A stretch of DNA of 64,000 nucleotides from Galeruca laticollis (GCA_963921935.1 OY998176.1:180788445-180852444); one strand, 5' to 3'. Counted from the first letter of the stretch, positions 12,059-23,763 are shown. Notes: generated by a model from the sequence alone, not told the origin. Numbers and translations: made by a program.

Positions 12059-12109
<51 letters not shown>
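12059..12109. repeat. (TA)n microsatellite at PLE 3' end
   Basis: About 50 bp of TA immediately after the PLE 3' sequence. Confidence 0.95.
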
Positions 12110-12113
<4 letters not shown>

Positions 12114-12355
12114 TGTACTAGTCATCTAGTTTTGCAAATATATTGAAATAAATAAACATAATAAAAAGGTCTTATTATAACGGAAGGAGTGTCAGTAGAT
12201 AGAACCATTAGAATAAACTCAATTACAAGTCAAATATTAAAATATAAAAAGATTGAAATATAAATGAATGGGGTGAAATATTGATGTGAATGTTTGAAAA
12301 GGGATGAAGAATAAAATTCCAACACTATATTAGTTAAATAGATAGTAAATATTAC

Positions 12356-13563
12356 CTGTACCAGTAATTCTGATTGGTTGTCAAAGTCACGGAATTCCGT
12401 ATTACACTGAACGCAGCCATAGCAATTTCTGCGGGACGAAACGTCATATAATAGCTTGAAACCTAAATTAAGAGAAAAGAATAATTAGTTTAACTATAAC
12501 TTAACATTGTTTAAATAATTTTTTGTAGTAGCAAAGGTTTAGAATACCATATTTCATTCATTAATTTCAAAGGGTTGAAACTAGATGGAAAAGATAGTTG
12601 GAACACAGCCCAAACGTATAAAAAGGAAATGAATATTTACAAGAAGTAATGCCTGCTAGGGAATTTTCATTACCAACTTAAAATTATTGCTTATTGATTA
12701 TATATGAAATTTAATTACAAACACAAAAATAATCAGGAGTTTATGTATAATAAATGATAAAACAGGACTCAAACTAAATTAGAATCAATTACATAGAGGT
12801 TAATTAATAATATAGGTTGTAATATTTGTAAAAATAAACATTTCTCATATTAGCTAAATAACATGAATATAAGAAAATTGACTATTGTAGGAGGAAAAGA
12901 GGACTTAATTAAAATTCCTTAATACAATAGAAATCTAAGTGTATCAGTGTTATTACCCTCCAGGACAATATATTTATGTTTTTCTAAAATAGTAACTAAA
13001 AGACTGAAGAATAACAATTTTAGTGATAAAAAAACAAATAAGTGAGCTATGGACTAGGGAAGCCAAGAGACTTGTTGATTTTGAAAACAAAAGAGGGTGG
13101 ATTAATGGTGGTGATAGAGGATGCGTCGTTAGAAGATTGCTCTGTGTTTAAAAGTTGAAATTATAAAAATAAGTTAAATAAAACTAATCATAGGAGTATC
13201 CTATAAAGTGTAAGGAGTGAATAGTGTAGTAGGAGCGTGTCTCTTATGAGATATCTTCAAAATTTGAAGATGCGAGTGCAGCCAGCAGTGATAGCAGAAA
13301 TAAGGTCTGTGTAATTTGTTTAAACTTATTTGGAATTCCAATTAACATTTTAAAGTGTACACTCAAATTTTCAGTTGAACATTCGAATCACATAACACAT
13401 AAAAAAGCCAAAAACATTAAAATATGATGCATCATAAATTTATATATAGAGAATTAGATCTTTAATATCTATAACATTAATGTACTCACCTTGTGTAAAT
13501 TTATCCACTTGAAATATCACGTGTATCATGTATGTTACATTAAATCCCATACCTTCCTTCCAG
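12356..13563 (-). CDS. Two candidate exons of an unidentified host gene
   Basis: Minus-strand exon 13563-13490 (gcaatag|CTGG ... CACAAG|gtgagt) and exon 12462-12356 (aatttag|GTTTC ... GTACAG|gtaata). The first exon is open in only one frame (WKEGMGFNVTYMIHVIFQV...), ending in phase 1. Joined to the second exon this gives 35 further codons without a stop, with a Cys cluster (NCYGCVQC), ending in phase 0. The second exon is also open in another frame (SYYMTFRPAEIAMAAFSVI), so the true frame is not certain. I do not recognise the protein. Further exons were not found; a CpG-containing block near 13740-13810 could be its promoter side. The intron 12463-13489 holds nothing else recognised. Confidence 0.33.
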
Positions 13564-14295
13564 CTATTGCATGCATAACTTTAAACTATCACTTTCTTGA
13601 CCTTTAAACACACACATATATAGTTTATAAATTCTCACGTATATGTAATTGATTGTAGAAACCTGATTATTATAACAAATTTATTTATCACAAGCACGCT
13701 ATCGTCGTGTTGACTGTGAAACGTTGTTTATGGAAGGGAAACCTCCTTCTTTCATGTAGATTGTAGTAGCGCATGCGTTTGGAGATTTAGCGCCGACGCA
13801 GTAGTGGGAACATTTTGTTATAGAGAATACATTTATGATATAGGGTGACACAATTCCATAAGAATAAATGTATAAACCAAATTAATAGTTTCAAAAATAT
13901 TTTATTATGTTCCAATCAGGTTAAAAATTTTTCAAATTATTTTATTAAATTGCTTTACATTTATGTGTTGGTTTTTCTTTATTCTCACATCCATGATTAA
14001 ATTCTCAATATCTTTGTTGTCGTATTTCAATCATTTTATTTAACAGATATTGTTTCTTTCAGAGGTTGTAAGTTAAAGGTAAGATTAAGAATATATTTCC
14101 TCAATCTTTGATTAGTATCTCCAGAACTCAAAGGGAGGATTCTCATGCTTCCGACTAATTGAACATTATAAATAAATAATTAATTGAAAAAAATCTGAGC
14201 TAGTCAATCAAGGAAATAATTATCAAATGGCGCCCATAAAAAAATATAAACTTGAATATCCAAAACTAAATTAATTAAAAATATATATAAAAAAA

Positions 14296-14298
<3 letters not shown>
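13564..14298. other. No gene seen
   Basis: AT-rich except for a short GC-richer patch at 13735-13810 (GCGCATGCG, GCGCCGACGC). Nothing else identified. Confidence 0.4.

Positions 14299-14360
<62 letters not shown>
14299..14360. repeat. (TA)n microsatellite, left flank of gypsy element
   Basis: About 60 bp of TA directly before the 5' LTR. The element's 3' LTR is also followed by (TA)n, so the insertion target was TA repeat. Confidence 0.95.
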
Positions 14361-14364
<4 letters not shown>

Positions 14365-14507
14365 ATATACCTCAAATTACTTAGTACATATTAAATAAAT
14401 TGCTTAATCAGTATATTGTGTAATAACCTTTTGTTTTATAAATTGTTGAACCTTATTTTTGCTTACATTGTATTTTTTACCTTTTTGAATTGTTTAGTTT
14501 TATAGTC

Positions 14508-16965
14508 TGTTACGGTTTTTCTCGTAAGTATACATCAGTCGCATAAAAAGACAACAATCATGCAGTTTTGGTCATAATAAATAAACATTCCTACCTTAAT
14601 ATCAAGTCGGACTAGCTTCGTATGTCAACAATTTCTAGTTATACCATTAATTCAGTTATTCAATAGCCTGGCCGTTAATTTGTTTAGCACCAGCTGGGTT
14701 AATAGTTTAAAGTAAATAATTACACTCAGTAGAATAGTTACAGTAATCTGAATATACACTTAAAAAGAGTGAACTTGTTATATTATGTAAACAAAAACAT
14801 TTCACGATTCGAATCAAACAGCTGACTTGCCATATGTCATAGCCTCGTTCATTCTTCTTTTACAAACGTTAAGAGATCTGTGATTCGTACGGAAGGTGGC
14901 CAACCGGTGTACTGTGGATGTACGTCAGGGTATAATGGGTGATGTTTTATTTTGTAAATATAGTCGTGGGATGTGGTATATTAGTGAATATGGGGTTTAT
15001 TGTTGATTAGCCAATTATTGTTTCATACGGGGGGTTTTATTATGCGATGTGCAAGTACAGTAATTCACTCCGAGATCATAGAACGTATGTGCTCCAAACA
15101 GCTCGAGGGAGAGTGTCTCGAACGGAAAGGTGGGTTGTCAATGAAACCTGACGTGTTTTTTTTTTCTGATCAGCGTGGTGTCGTGATTGAGGTGATTATT
15201 GGGAACCCCAAAAAATTGGTATGAAGATTCCACATTCATCCCGCAGGGGAATATGAATTTGAGGGGGTAGTTTGGTTTGGGTGGAGTAGTGTGGATTAGA
15301 GAAGTTTGTGGAGATAGTATTTCGTCCAGACCTCATCTGTGAGATGCAGATTGATTATGCAAACCCAGTCACCTACATCGCCATGTGGTTAACTTCATGT
15401 AACGGCTTTTAACTACTTATTAGCAGCACACAGGAGAACCCTATCTTAGCCAAACAGGTGAGATTTATTTTATTTAACATTTGCTGTAACTAGTAATTGT
15501 TCCTCATAGTGTTGCGAATAAGATGACACAACCTAATTATATGTTCAGGATAGAGCTTGTATATAGTGTGTTGGGGGTAAAGTACTTGTTAGTAAGGAGT
15601 GGTTATCTCGGGTTTTGTTAGTTTTGGACTTTATAAGGGGATGGATAGTTTAATTGAAGTCTACTTTGGGATTTTTTTCAAAGTGGGCTGTCCCACTCTT
15701 GTAGTAACTGGATATTGGTAGGATAATAATAGGATTCACACTGGGATAAATGTGTGAATTCCCGGGGTGGTTTAATGTCAATTGAGTATAGTGACAACAC
15801 TAACTAGTGATTTTTTAGGGTTTGGATTTTGTTCATAGATTCTGGGGTATTGTCGGATTTTTGGTTATTCGGATTTCCGTATTGGATTAGTTCCGGTGTC
15901 ACTTGGTGTTGGTTCGTAGTACCACGGCGTTTCTGCGATGCTTGCAGCCTCACCTTAGTGATTGCTACCTCAGGAACAGCTTGGGGATCGTCAAGATTTA
16001 TTACCAGCGGGTGAAGAGGCGCAAGTTTTAAATATTTCAATTTTTTTATAATTATATTTTTATAGTGTATATATAACATTGCATGTATATATAATTCACC
16101 ATTTGTGAACATACAAGTGGCTTGTGATTTCTCTTGGTCATTCATTACTCTAGGCAGAGTAGGTAAGTTGCGTCTGAGCTCACATGGAACGTTCATGTTA
16201 ATTTATATTGTTTTTGCTTTTGGTAAGTTTACAAGTTGATATGCGTAGATAAGCCATGGTATGGGTAACCCTTCAGGTTCTCACCGTTTTCACAGTGAAT
16301 TATTGTAATTTTTTTTTTACAAGTTTCAGAACCAACTTAACTCAGAACTGGTCTCTGTTTCAAATCCTCCTGAGCATTGTTATATCAATTTTGGGGTAGG
16401 GGTATATAGGATTTTAAATAATTGTATCATTGTATATATTGAACTTTAAGGGACTTTGTAAACGTCCACAGTTCGTAAAGGATTTAATATATATCTTTTT
16501 TTTATAGTAAGGGTTGATGGACCTTAAGTGTCCACTGTGGGAATAACTACTTCCCAAAATTTTCTGACTAATTACATAACTGTATTCAAGCCAAACCACC
16601 ACCTCAATAAACCATTTCTCTTGTGAGTTGAGTTACGAGTTTGATTTTAGGTAATCCTTTCCTAATTGGGGGTAAACTACGGTTAGGGAATTAAACTGAG
16701 GTATTTACTCGGGTACGGTTCACCTGGCGCCTTGGGTTATATAGCTTTATTTTGATTGTTCGTTACCAGCGTACGAACCTCCCTTCTTCGACTGAAGTCT
16801 AGCGGGTAAAATACCTTGTGGCATAGATCGGCCATCCGATCTGCTGGTAACTTGGTGAATTAGTATTAATTTGACTTTGGGGCCACAAGTTCGATCTATC
16901 TTCAATAGGTCGCTAACGTGAGTGGGATAAGTGCATAGTTGCACGGGGTTTGATTTTACGTTACA
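14508..16965 (+). repeat. 5' LTR (~2.46 kb) of nested element
   Basis: Left boundary is fixed by the target duplication (TGTTACGG at 14508); right boundary by the repeated terminal 84 bp (16882-16965 versus 17465-17548) and the adjoining primer site. 2458 bp is unusually long for an insect LTR, so part of it could be a further insertion or captured sequence. Confidence 0.7.
15000..15224 (+). CDS. Small ORF inside the long LTR, restriction-like endonuclease-like tail
   Basis: 74 codons. The C-terminal half reads KPDVFFFSDQRGVVIEVII, with the spacing KPD...(v)E/DV seen in the restriction-like endonuclease at the C-terminus of R2-type LINE proteins. Cys codons upstream are few. It may be a remnant of another retroelement or chance. 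No neighbouring reverse transcriptase is present. Low confidence. Confidence 0.22.
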   Translation: MLISQLLFHTGGFIMRCASTVIHSEIIERMCSKQLEGECLERKGGLSMKPDVFFFSDQRGVVIEVIIGNPKKLV

Positions 16966-16969
16966 TAGG

Positions 16970-16987
16970 TGGCGCCTAACGTGGGGC
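16970..16987 (+). other. Primer binding site of nested element
   Basis: TGGCGCCTAACGTGGGGC lies 4 bp after the LTR end. It is a TGGCGCC-type site, resembling the tRNA-Lys-type primer sites used by many retroelements. Confidence 0.75.
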
Positions 16988-17389
16988 ATTGCTTTGCCTT
17001 GCATTTCACTGCATAGCAATTTTTCCTGGTGGTTTGAGTAAGTTTTGCGTTTTTTTCATGTAAAATTCATTTTTCTTCTCAAATTTGAATCTTAAGCTCA
17101 GCTAGTTGGATTTGACCAGTATATGTTCTGAGATTTGTTTGGTAGACGCAGTTATTCAGAACTTATTGCGTATCATATCGTAGTTATAATAAAACTTCGA
17201 TTTAATTTTGATTTTAGTAAGTAACTGGCAGGTAAGGTTGATTATAGACAAAGCCATACGTGTATATATTGTATTTCGTGACCTATTTAGAATTTACTAA
17301 CGGGACGTGCGGTAGTAGACATTTTGAGATTGAGACACCTAGACATTGACAGCTTGGGACATTGATTTTAATTGTTAGGTTATCGCAAG

Positions 17390-17491
17390 ATGGCTTCTTA
17401 TAATATGAATGTATATAGACTTAGTCAAGACGAATTGACTTATGAGGTAAGCGTAAGAGGTGTAGCCACAAGTTCGATCAATCTTCAATAG
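17390..17491 (+). pseudogene. gag start of nested element, fused to 3' LTR
   Basis: Begins MASYNMNVYRLSQDELTYEV, the style of N-terminus seen in gypsy-type Gag proteins (VYRLS.DEL.YE). It runs out of gag after about 25 codons where the deletion joins it to LTR sequence, and stops at 17491. Confidence 0.6.
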
Positions 17492-17548
17492 GTCGCTAAC
17501 GTAAGTGTAATAAGTGCATAGATGCACGGGGTTTGAATTTACGTTACA
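17465..17548 (+). repeat. 3' LTR remnant of nested element
   Basis: 84 bp matching 16882-16965 (GCCACAAGTTCGATC, AATAGGTCGCTAACGT, GCACGGGGTTTGA, ACGTTACA) with a handful of substitutions. Confidence 0.85.
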
Positions 17549-17644
17549 AGTTAGTCTGGAATTTACTTCGAAACTTGAAACTTGTAACTTTTGTTTGAAT
17601 ACATAATTTTTAAAAAACCTTTTTCCGTGTGTAAAAAAATAATA

Positions 17645-17661
17645 GGCGCAGTCAGTGGGAT
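17645..17661 (+). other. Primer binding site of outer gypsy element
   Basis: GGCGCAGTCAGTGGGAT just after the LTR resembles the TGGCGCAGTCGGTAGGA-type site used by gypsy-group elements. The leader 17662-17879 follows with no gene. Confidence 0.55.
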
Positions 17662-17879
17662 ATGTTAAAGGGGCGTTAGTGAATATAACAATCGGTTCGT
17701 ATCAACGATTTATTAACATACCTTAAGTGAATAATTGGGACTCTTGGTTAAGTGAATTAAGTAGCTTAACTCGAAGACAGTTGGCTCGTACGAAGAGGAA
17801 TTTCAAAGGAATATTGGTAATTCCAACTACAGGTACAACTAGATGGCGAAAGCACTCCTAATTTTCACGTAAGTACTTT

Positions 17880-19049
17880 ATGTCGTATAGAGGAAATAAT
17901 TGTTTATTTCATTCAGAAAGCTCTGACAACTCAGATTCTGATTCTGATTTAGATTCTGGCTCACAAACATATCGTAACCGTAAATTAAATATTGAATCAT
18001 CAAAACCTAGATTCAAATTAAATACATTAGACAAAATGCCGGTAGATCAAGTGTTACCACAATTGAAAAAGGAATATCTGGACATGATTCCAGAATTCCA
18101 TGGCGAAAATGCTTTATTATCCAGATTCATAGAAATTTCTGAAAAATTAGTAAATAAATTTTACAATACAGTAGATTTAATAGACTTTCAAAACGAATAT
18201 TTGATGTCTAATATTTTATCTAAAATTAAAGGCCACGCCGCAATACATATTTCAGCTTGTAGTATTTCAAATTGGCAGAATTTGAAAGATGCTTTATTGA
18301 ACACATACGCTGATAAACGAGACATTTACACGCTAAGTATTGAAATATCGGAATTGAAGCAAGGAAATGAATCACCTTTTGATTTTTACAATAGGATACA
18401 GCATCTTTTAAATCTAGAAACATCATTATTAATGACTCGCTCAAATGCAAGTGAACAAGCCATTTTAGGCAACTATTTCAGAAATTTAGCACTAAGAGTA
18501 TTATTGCGCGGATTAAAGGGACCTCTCGGTACACTAATGCGTACCAAGAATCCTAGCGATCTAAACTCAGCTTTGAATGTTCTGACGAATGACTTCCAAG
18601 TTTATTTAAGTAATAATAACAACAATACACATCCAAAAAATTCATTTAAAAAGCCTAAGTCACAATTTTATGTAAAATCACATAACAAAAATAATTATCC
18701 TAATAATAATCAAGCGGTGAGCAGACCGAATTCACAACATAATTATCAACCACAATTTAATAGAAATTTCAACAATGAAAATAATTTACCTAGTACAAGT
18801 AGAGGTACAAATTTTCAGAATAGAAATACTAATGTTTTCAAACCTAATAGATATTACCAATTCCAAAAACCTACTCCAATGAGTATATCTACTTCTAATA
18901 CGTACAATAAACCCAATGTACAGAATAAAAATAATGGACAAAATCAATCGCATTTCGTAGGTAATAGAAAAAAACTTGGTACTGAACGTCCCACTGATGT
19001 TGAAGATTGTTTTTTAGACGATATTGCCTCGGAAGAGACAGACACGTAG
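17880..19049 (+). CDS. gag: gypsy Gag, 389 aa, open
   Basis: Structural protein of the outer gypsy element; Gag assembles the particle that packages the element's RNA. Acidic Ser/Asp-rich N-terminus (residues 13-30), then a capsid-like helical region (about 55-230) with a FHGENALLSRFI block and SPFDFYNRIQ and LRVLLRGLKGPLG near 160-215. A long Asn/Pro/Gln-rich, basic C-terminal third follows (NNNNTHPKNSFKKPK onward). No CCHC zinc knuckle is present, as is usual for errantivirus-type Gag. The frame is intact from ATG to stop. pol overlaps its last 43 bp in the -1 frame, so a -1 ribosomal frameshift would be expected around 19007-19049. I see no unequivocal slippery heptamer. Confidence 0.85.
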   Translation: MSYRGNNCLFHSESSDNSDSDSDLDSGSQTYRNRKLNIESSKPRFKLNTLDKMPVDQVLPQLKKEYLDMIPEFHGENALLSRFIEISEKLVNKFYNTVDLIDFQNEYLMSNILSKIKGHAAIHISACSISNWQNLKDALLNTYADKRDIYTLSIEISELKQGNESPFDFYNRIQHLLNLETSLLMTRSNASEQAILGNYFRNLALRVLLRGLKGPLGTLMRTKNPSDLNSALNVLTNDFQVYLSNNNNNTHPKNSFKKPKSQFYVKSHNKNNYPNNNQAVSRPNSQHNYQPQFNRNFNNENNLPSTSRGTNFQNRNTNVFKPNRYYQFQKPTPMSISTSNTYNKPNVQNKNNGQNQSHFVGNRKKLGTERPTDVEDCFLDDIASEETDT

Positions 19050-22000
19050 AAATGTTTAATTTTACGAATTATGAAAGTGAATTACCGTACATAATATTTC
19101 CTGAACAAAATTTAAAAGTAATGATTGACACAGGTAGTACAAAATCTTTTGTAACACCTGAAATTGCAAAGAAATATTTTTCAAAAGAAACTATGAAAAA
19201 ACCTTTCAAAGTAACTTCTGCTTTAGGCTCAAGTCAACAAAATTATTGTACAGTAATTACATCTTCAAAGATATTTAGAATGAAGAATAAAATGAACTTA
19301 GAATATTGTATATTTAAATTTCACAATCATTTTGATTGCTTATTAGGTTTAGATAATCTGAAAAAATTGAATGCAAGTATTAATTTAGTAAATAATGTTT
19401 CAATTACGCCTTATAGTGAAAAAAAAATAAATTATTTTCCAATCAGAAGCGAGAACACGAATTGTATAGTAGTGCCTCCGCGAACTGAACCAATAATTAA
19501 ATTGAATATTGATAATAATATTAATAATGGCGACATAATTATACCTTATACAAAAATCGGAAAATTAGAAATTACTGAATGTCTTACAAAAGCGGAAAAT
19601 AGTCAAGCTGTATGCACTATTTTAAATCCGTCTGAGTCATATTTTAAAGTAGATTTAAGTGCTCCTTTAGACGTTAAACAGTTCGACGAATACGAACAAA
19701 CCTTGAGCCCTAATTTTAATGCTATTTATGCAGAAAAATTCAAATTTGATATTAATAAAGTTCGAACAGAACATATGAATTCTGACGAACGCAACGCTAT
19801 TCTTAAATTAATTAGAGAATATTCTGACATTTTTCATGTTGATGGTAATCAACTAACTTTTACTAGTAAAATCAAGCATCAAATAAAAACTACAAATGAT
19901 GTACCTATCTATACTGAATCGTATAGATATCCAGAAGTATATAAAAAAGAAGTCCAAAATCAAACATAGAGTATGTTAGATCAAAATATCATAAGAGCCT
20001 CATCCTCACCGTACTCGAGTAGTATTTGGATGTTCCAAAAAAATTGGACTCTACAGGTAAACAAAAATTCAGAGTCGTCGTAGACTATCGCAAGCGTAAC
20101 GAAATAACTATTGGGGCTAGATATCGATTACCAAACATAACTGATTTATTAGATAAATTAGGACGTTGCCAATACTTCACTACCTTGGATCTTGCCTCCG
20201 GATTTCACTAAATTGAGATGGCTGAAGAAGATATACCCAAAACGGCTTTTACTACTGAAAATGGCCACTGGGAATTTTTGAGAATGCCATTCGGACTAAA
20301 GGGAGCTCCAGCAACTTTTCAAAGAGTGATGGACATTTTAAGAGGTATCCAAAACGAAAAATGTTTAGTTTATCTTGACGATATCATTATATTTAGTACA
20401 AGCTTGCAAGAACACATAAATAATTTGAAAGAATTATTCAAAAGGTTACGCGAATCGAATTTTAAACTACCAATTGACAAATCCGAGTATTTGAGGAAAG
20501 AAGTAGCTTATTTGGGACATATTGTTACCCCTGAAGGTGTAAAACCAAATCCCGATAAAATAAGTGCTATTCAAAAATTTCCCATATCAAAAACTAGTAA
20601 ATAAATTAAAGCTTTCCTCGGACTTCTTGAATATTATAGAAAATTCATTAAAGATTTTTCAAAACTGACTAAACCTTTGACTAATCGTCTTAGGAAAAAT
20701 GCAGTAATTAACATTGAAGTTCCTGATTATATTAATTGTTTTGATACTTGTGAAAATATGTTATTAAATGATCCTATTTCACAATACCCCGACTTTTCTC
20801 GTCCATTTAATCTCACAACAGACGCAAGCAAATTTGCTCTAGGCGCTGTTCTTAGCCAAGGAAAAATCGGAACCGATTTACCTGTGGCATATGCTAGCAG
20901 AACACTTAATGATTCTGAAGTAAGTTATTCAACAATTGAAAAGGAACTCCTTGCAATTGTTTGGGCTGTAAAATATTTCCGCCCATATCTTTTCGGAAGA
21001 AAATTCACTATAGTAACAGATTATAAACCACTTCAATGGTTATTTTCTTTGAAAGAACCCAATTCTAAATTAGTTAGATGGCGGTTGAAACTTGAAGAAT
21101 ACGACTATGATATAGTGTACAAGAAAGGTGCATTGAACACTTATAGTGACTCTTTATCACGAATCTAGGTAAATATGAATGAAGTAAATTCTTCGGATAA
21201 TCCTCCCAAAAAATTATTAGTTTATATGGAAAAATTTAATGACTCACTTTCGAACAATACTAAAAATAAAAATGTAGAAACCGAATCACTTATTGTAGAA
21301 GCTGAAGATTTTATTGAAGAAATTGATAACGATAATGATACTATTCACACTAACATAGAAAATCCTATTGCAGGAATACCTATTTCGGAATCTGCAGTAA
21401 ATGTGGGAAAAATCAAATTATAATCTCTGAAGTAAATTTTGAACCAGCTATACCAACTATGATTAAATTATATGAAACTAAGCAAAGAATTCTAGTACAA
21501 TTTTCTATAAATAACATTGAACAAGACGTAATAAATATTCTGAAAGAATATGTAGCACCAAAAGCAAAATATCATATTTATTTTGAAGATGCCTTATACG
21601 AAAAATTCAGCACTGTTATACAAACATATTTCAAAAATTCACAAATTTCATTTATCAAATATAATAAAAAATTAATTGACATCCCTCTAAATGAAATCAA
21701 AGAAGGATCATAGGGGATTACATGAAACCGAAAATAATATAAAATCTCGATACTATTGGCCTAATCAAAGATCTTCTATTCAAACGTACATTAACGAATG
21801 CGAAATATGTCAAATAACAAAATATGATCGCAGACCCGTGAAATCACATTTTAATATTACCCCAACAGCTATTAAACCATTTCAAATAATACATTTAGAC
21901 ACTATTACTTTAGAAAATACGAAATTTCTTACTATTATAGACTCATTTTCAAAATACGGGCAGTTGTATAAATTGAACTCAGCCCAAGGTATAGATATAG

Positions 22001-22704
22001 TTAAGAATTTAATTAGATATTTCACCCATCATTGTATACCGGAACAAATAATATCTGATAACGGATCAGAATTAAAAAATAGTTTGGTAAAAGATTTATT
22101 AGAATTTCATAAAATACAAATTCATTTTATCAGTTCACAACATCCTGAAGCAAACGGCATTGCCGAACGATTTCATTCAACAATTATTGAACATATCAGA
22201 CTTTTAAATAATCAGAACAACTTCAAGAAAGAACCTATTGAAACAAAAGTAAATTATGCTCTTTTGGCATATATTAATAGTATTCACTCTGTAACGAAAC
22301 TAAAATCATACGAATTTATTACAGGTCATTTAGAGAATAACGCTTCTTTTCATTTAGACATTGATCGACAATTAGTAAATAATTATATTAATAATCACAA
22401 AGAGAAAATGAAATTACTTGATTCTAAAATAAACAAATCATTGCAAGAAACTAAAGATGAAGTTATTTCAAAAGCTAATGAAAGTAGAGATCTTCCAGAC
22501 CCTCTAACTACATAAGTGTTTGTCAAAGATAAGCAGATTAAAAGTAAGACAAAAAATAAATATCAACCTGAAAAAATAAAATCCGTAAACAGAAAACATA
22601 AAACTGCGAATATTGTAACACGTCATTTTAATACCGCTGAAGATATTCATATTTCAAATATAAAACGACCTAAGAAGAAACCTTATACTTTCATTACAGA
22701 ATAA
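19007..22704 (+). pseudogene. pol: gypsy Pol relic: protease, RT, RNase H, integrase
   Basis: Domains in order: retropepsin with IDTGST at 19124-19141; RT with RVVVDYRKRNEI, LDLASGFH and FLRMPFGLKGAPATFQ, and the YLDD active site at 20371-20382; RNase H with TTDASKFALGAVLS and the TIEKELLAIVW Glu region near 20815-20960; a connector near 21175-21700; integrase with a His/Cys finger ending ECEICQITK near 21800, then the catalytic HLDT (near 21895), SDNGSE (near 22055) and GIAERFHS (near 22160). Decay: in-frame stops at 19967, 20209, 20602, 21166 and 22513, a 1-nt frame change near 20030, and a frame break in the connector. The catalytic residues themselves are retained. The order PR-RT-RH-IN is that of Ty3/gypsy. 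Confidence 0.9.
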
Positions 22705-22721
22705 GTTTAATATTAGAACAT

Positions 22722-23740
22722 TTGAAACGAATGAAGTTTATCTACATATGTTACATGATAACTTCATTTTCATTAAATAATTTTGAATTAAGTTTTAATT
22801 ATTCCTGTTCATTCTGCAAACTAAGGACATTGCATTCGAGTATAATTATATCAAAAGAATTATTTACAGCGCTGCAAAACATATCTTCGTATTATAAATT
22901 ACAATTACCGTTGGAATTGAAATACGAGAATATTTCAATCCTCTGATCAATTTTAGACATAACATGTAGAGTAAGTAAAAATAGAATATAATATTTTTAT
23001 CGATTCCCATAGATTTTAAATTGAGTTTGAATTATTTTATTTATTACCCACACCCACTAAGTTAGAATCAGAATTCGTAATAATAATACCAAATTCAAAG
23101 TATTTGCTAAGATCTGATACACAGATAAAACCTCTTAACGATATTTGTACAAGAAGTGAAAATTTTCAATGTGCTTCACACCTTCAAGATAATAATAAAC
23201 AGTTATGTGAAGAACAAATACTATTAATGGAAAACTCTACTAACTGCGAATACACTAAAATCAAAATTATTGAAAATCATTTGGAAATTATACCAGACAT
23301 AAACCAATACCAAGTAGTATTTCCAGAAAAAGAAAAATTGATAATTAAATGTTCAGAAGACTCAGAAATCAAAATTTGAAAAGGAATTTTCCTAATCAAA
23401 AATTCGCCAGGTAAAATAACTTTTAAAAATCAAGAATTAATATTTCAAGATAGAACTTATGGTCAACCACTGGTACTGAATAAACTTTAGACACATTTTA
23501 ATGAAATTAAAATCCAGCCTTTGGAAATAAATTTGAATAAATTAAAATTAAAAGAAATATCTTCGCAAGGATTGACACCAATTCAGGAAGAACAATTAAA
23601 TCTCCATATTCCTAGCATATGGAGACTATATTTCTATATTCTAGTGGAGTATTGATAATTATTTGGCTACTCTTGTAAAAAATTCAGAAAAGAAGAAAAT
23701 CAGAAGAAAGTCCAATGGAATTACAAGAAAAGAAAATTCA
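22722..23740 (+). pseudogene. env-like third ORF relic of the gypsy element
   Basis: Sits where errantiviruses carry env, between integrase and the 3' LTR. A hydrophobic N-terminal piece (MKFIYICYMITSFSL, possible signal peptide) starts near 22731. A central piece (23040-23379) follows with several Cys and a CASHLQ...CEEQILLMENSTNC pattern like the ectodomain end of insect errantivirus Env. After stops at 23377 and 23488, a short hydrophobic run near 23620-23680 (YFYILVEY.., LIIW) could be the membrane anchor. Much of the expected ~450 residues is missing or out of frame between 22946 and 23040. It is not functional; the assignment rests mainly on position and Cys layout. Confidence 0.5.
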
Positions 23741-23763
23741 ACTTCCAGGGGGTGCGTCGATCT

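Larger units (their letters stand above)
14508..17548 (+). mobile_element. Nested LTR retroelement with very long LTR, internally deleted
   Basis: Starts TGTTACGG and ends ACGTTACA (TG..CA ends). Contains a long 5' LTR, a primer site, a leader, the first codons of gag, and then only the last 84 bp of the 3' LTR. A deletion therefore fused gag codon ~26 to the 3' LTR end, apparently at the short shared sequence GCCACAAG. The precise 4-bp duplication in the host LTR shows that it arrived by integration. Confidence 0.82.
14361..17644 (+). repeat. 5' LTR of gypsy element, split by a 3-kb insertion
   Basis: Left part 14361-14507 starts TGTTATATAC; right part runs 17549 to about 17644. Together they match the 3' LTR at 23775-23977 (TTGCTTACATTG, TTTAGTTTTATAGTC, then TTTACTTCGAA..CTTGAAACTTGTAAC). 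The inserted DNA 14508-17548 is flanked by AGTC (14504-14507) and AGTT (17549-17552), a 4-bp target duplication with one substitution; the 3' LTR shows AGTC followed by AGTCT at the same place. LTR size without insertion is about 240 bp. Confidence 0.85.

Noticed and set aside
12380..12445. CTGAACGCAG...CTGCGGGACGAAACGTC as a hammerhead
   Set aside because: It has GAAACGUC and a GCAG/CTGC stem, but no CUGANGA core. It also lies inside a candidate coding exon with splice sites on the other strand.
15804..16196. 130-codon minus-strand ORF in the long LTR
   Set aside because: No recognisable motif and an overlapping plus-strand ORF is equally open; no support as a gene.
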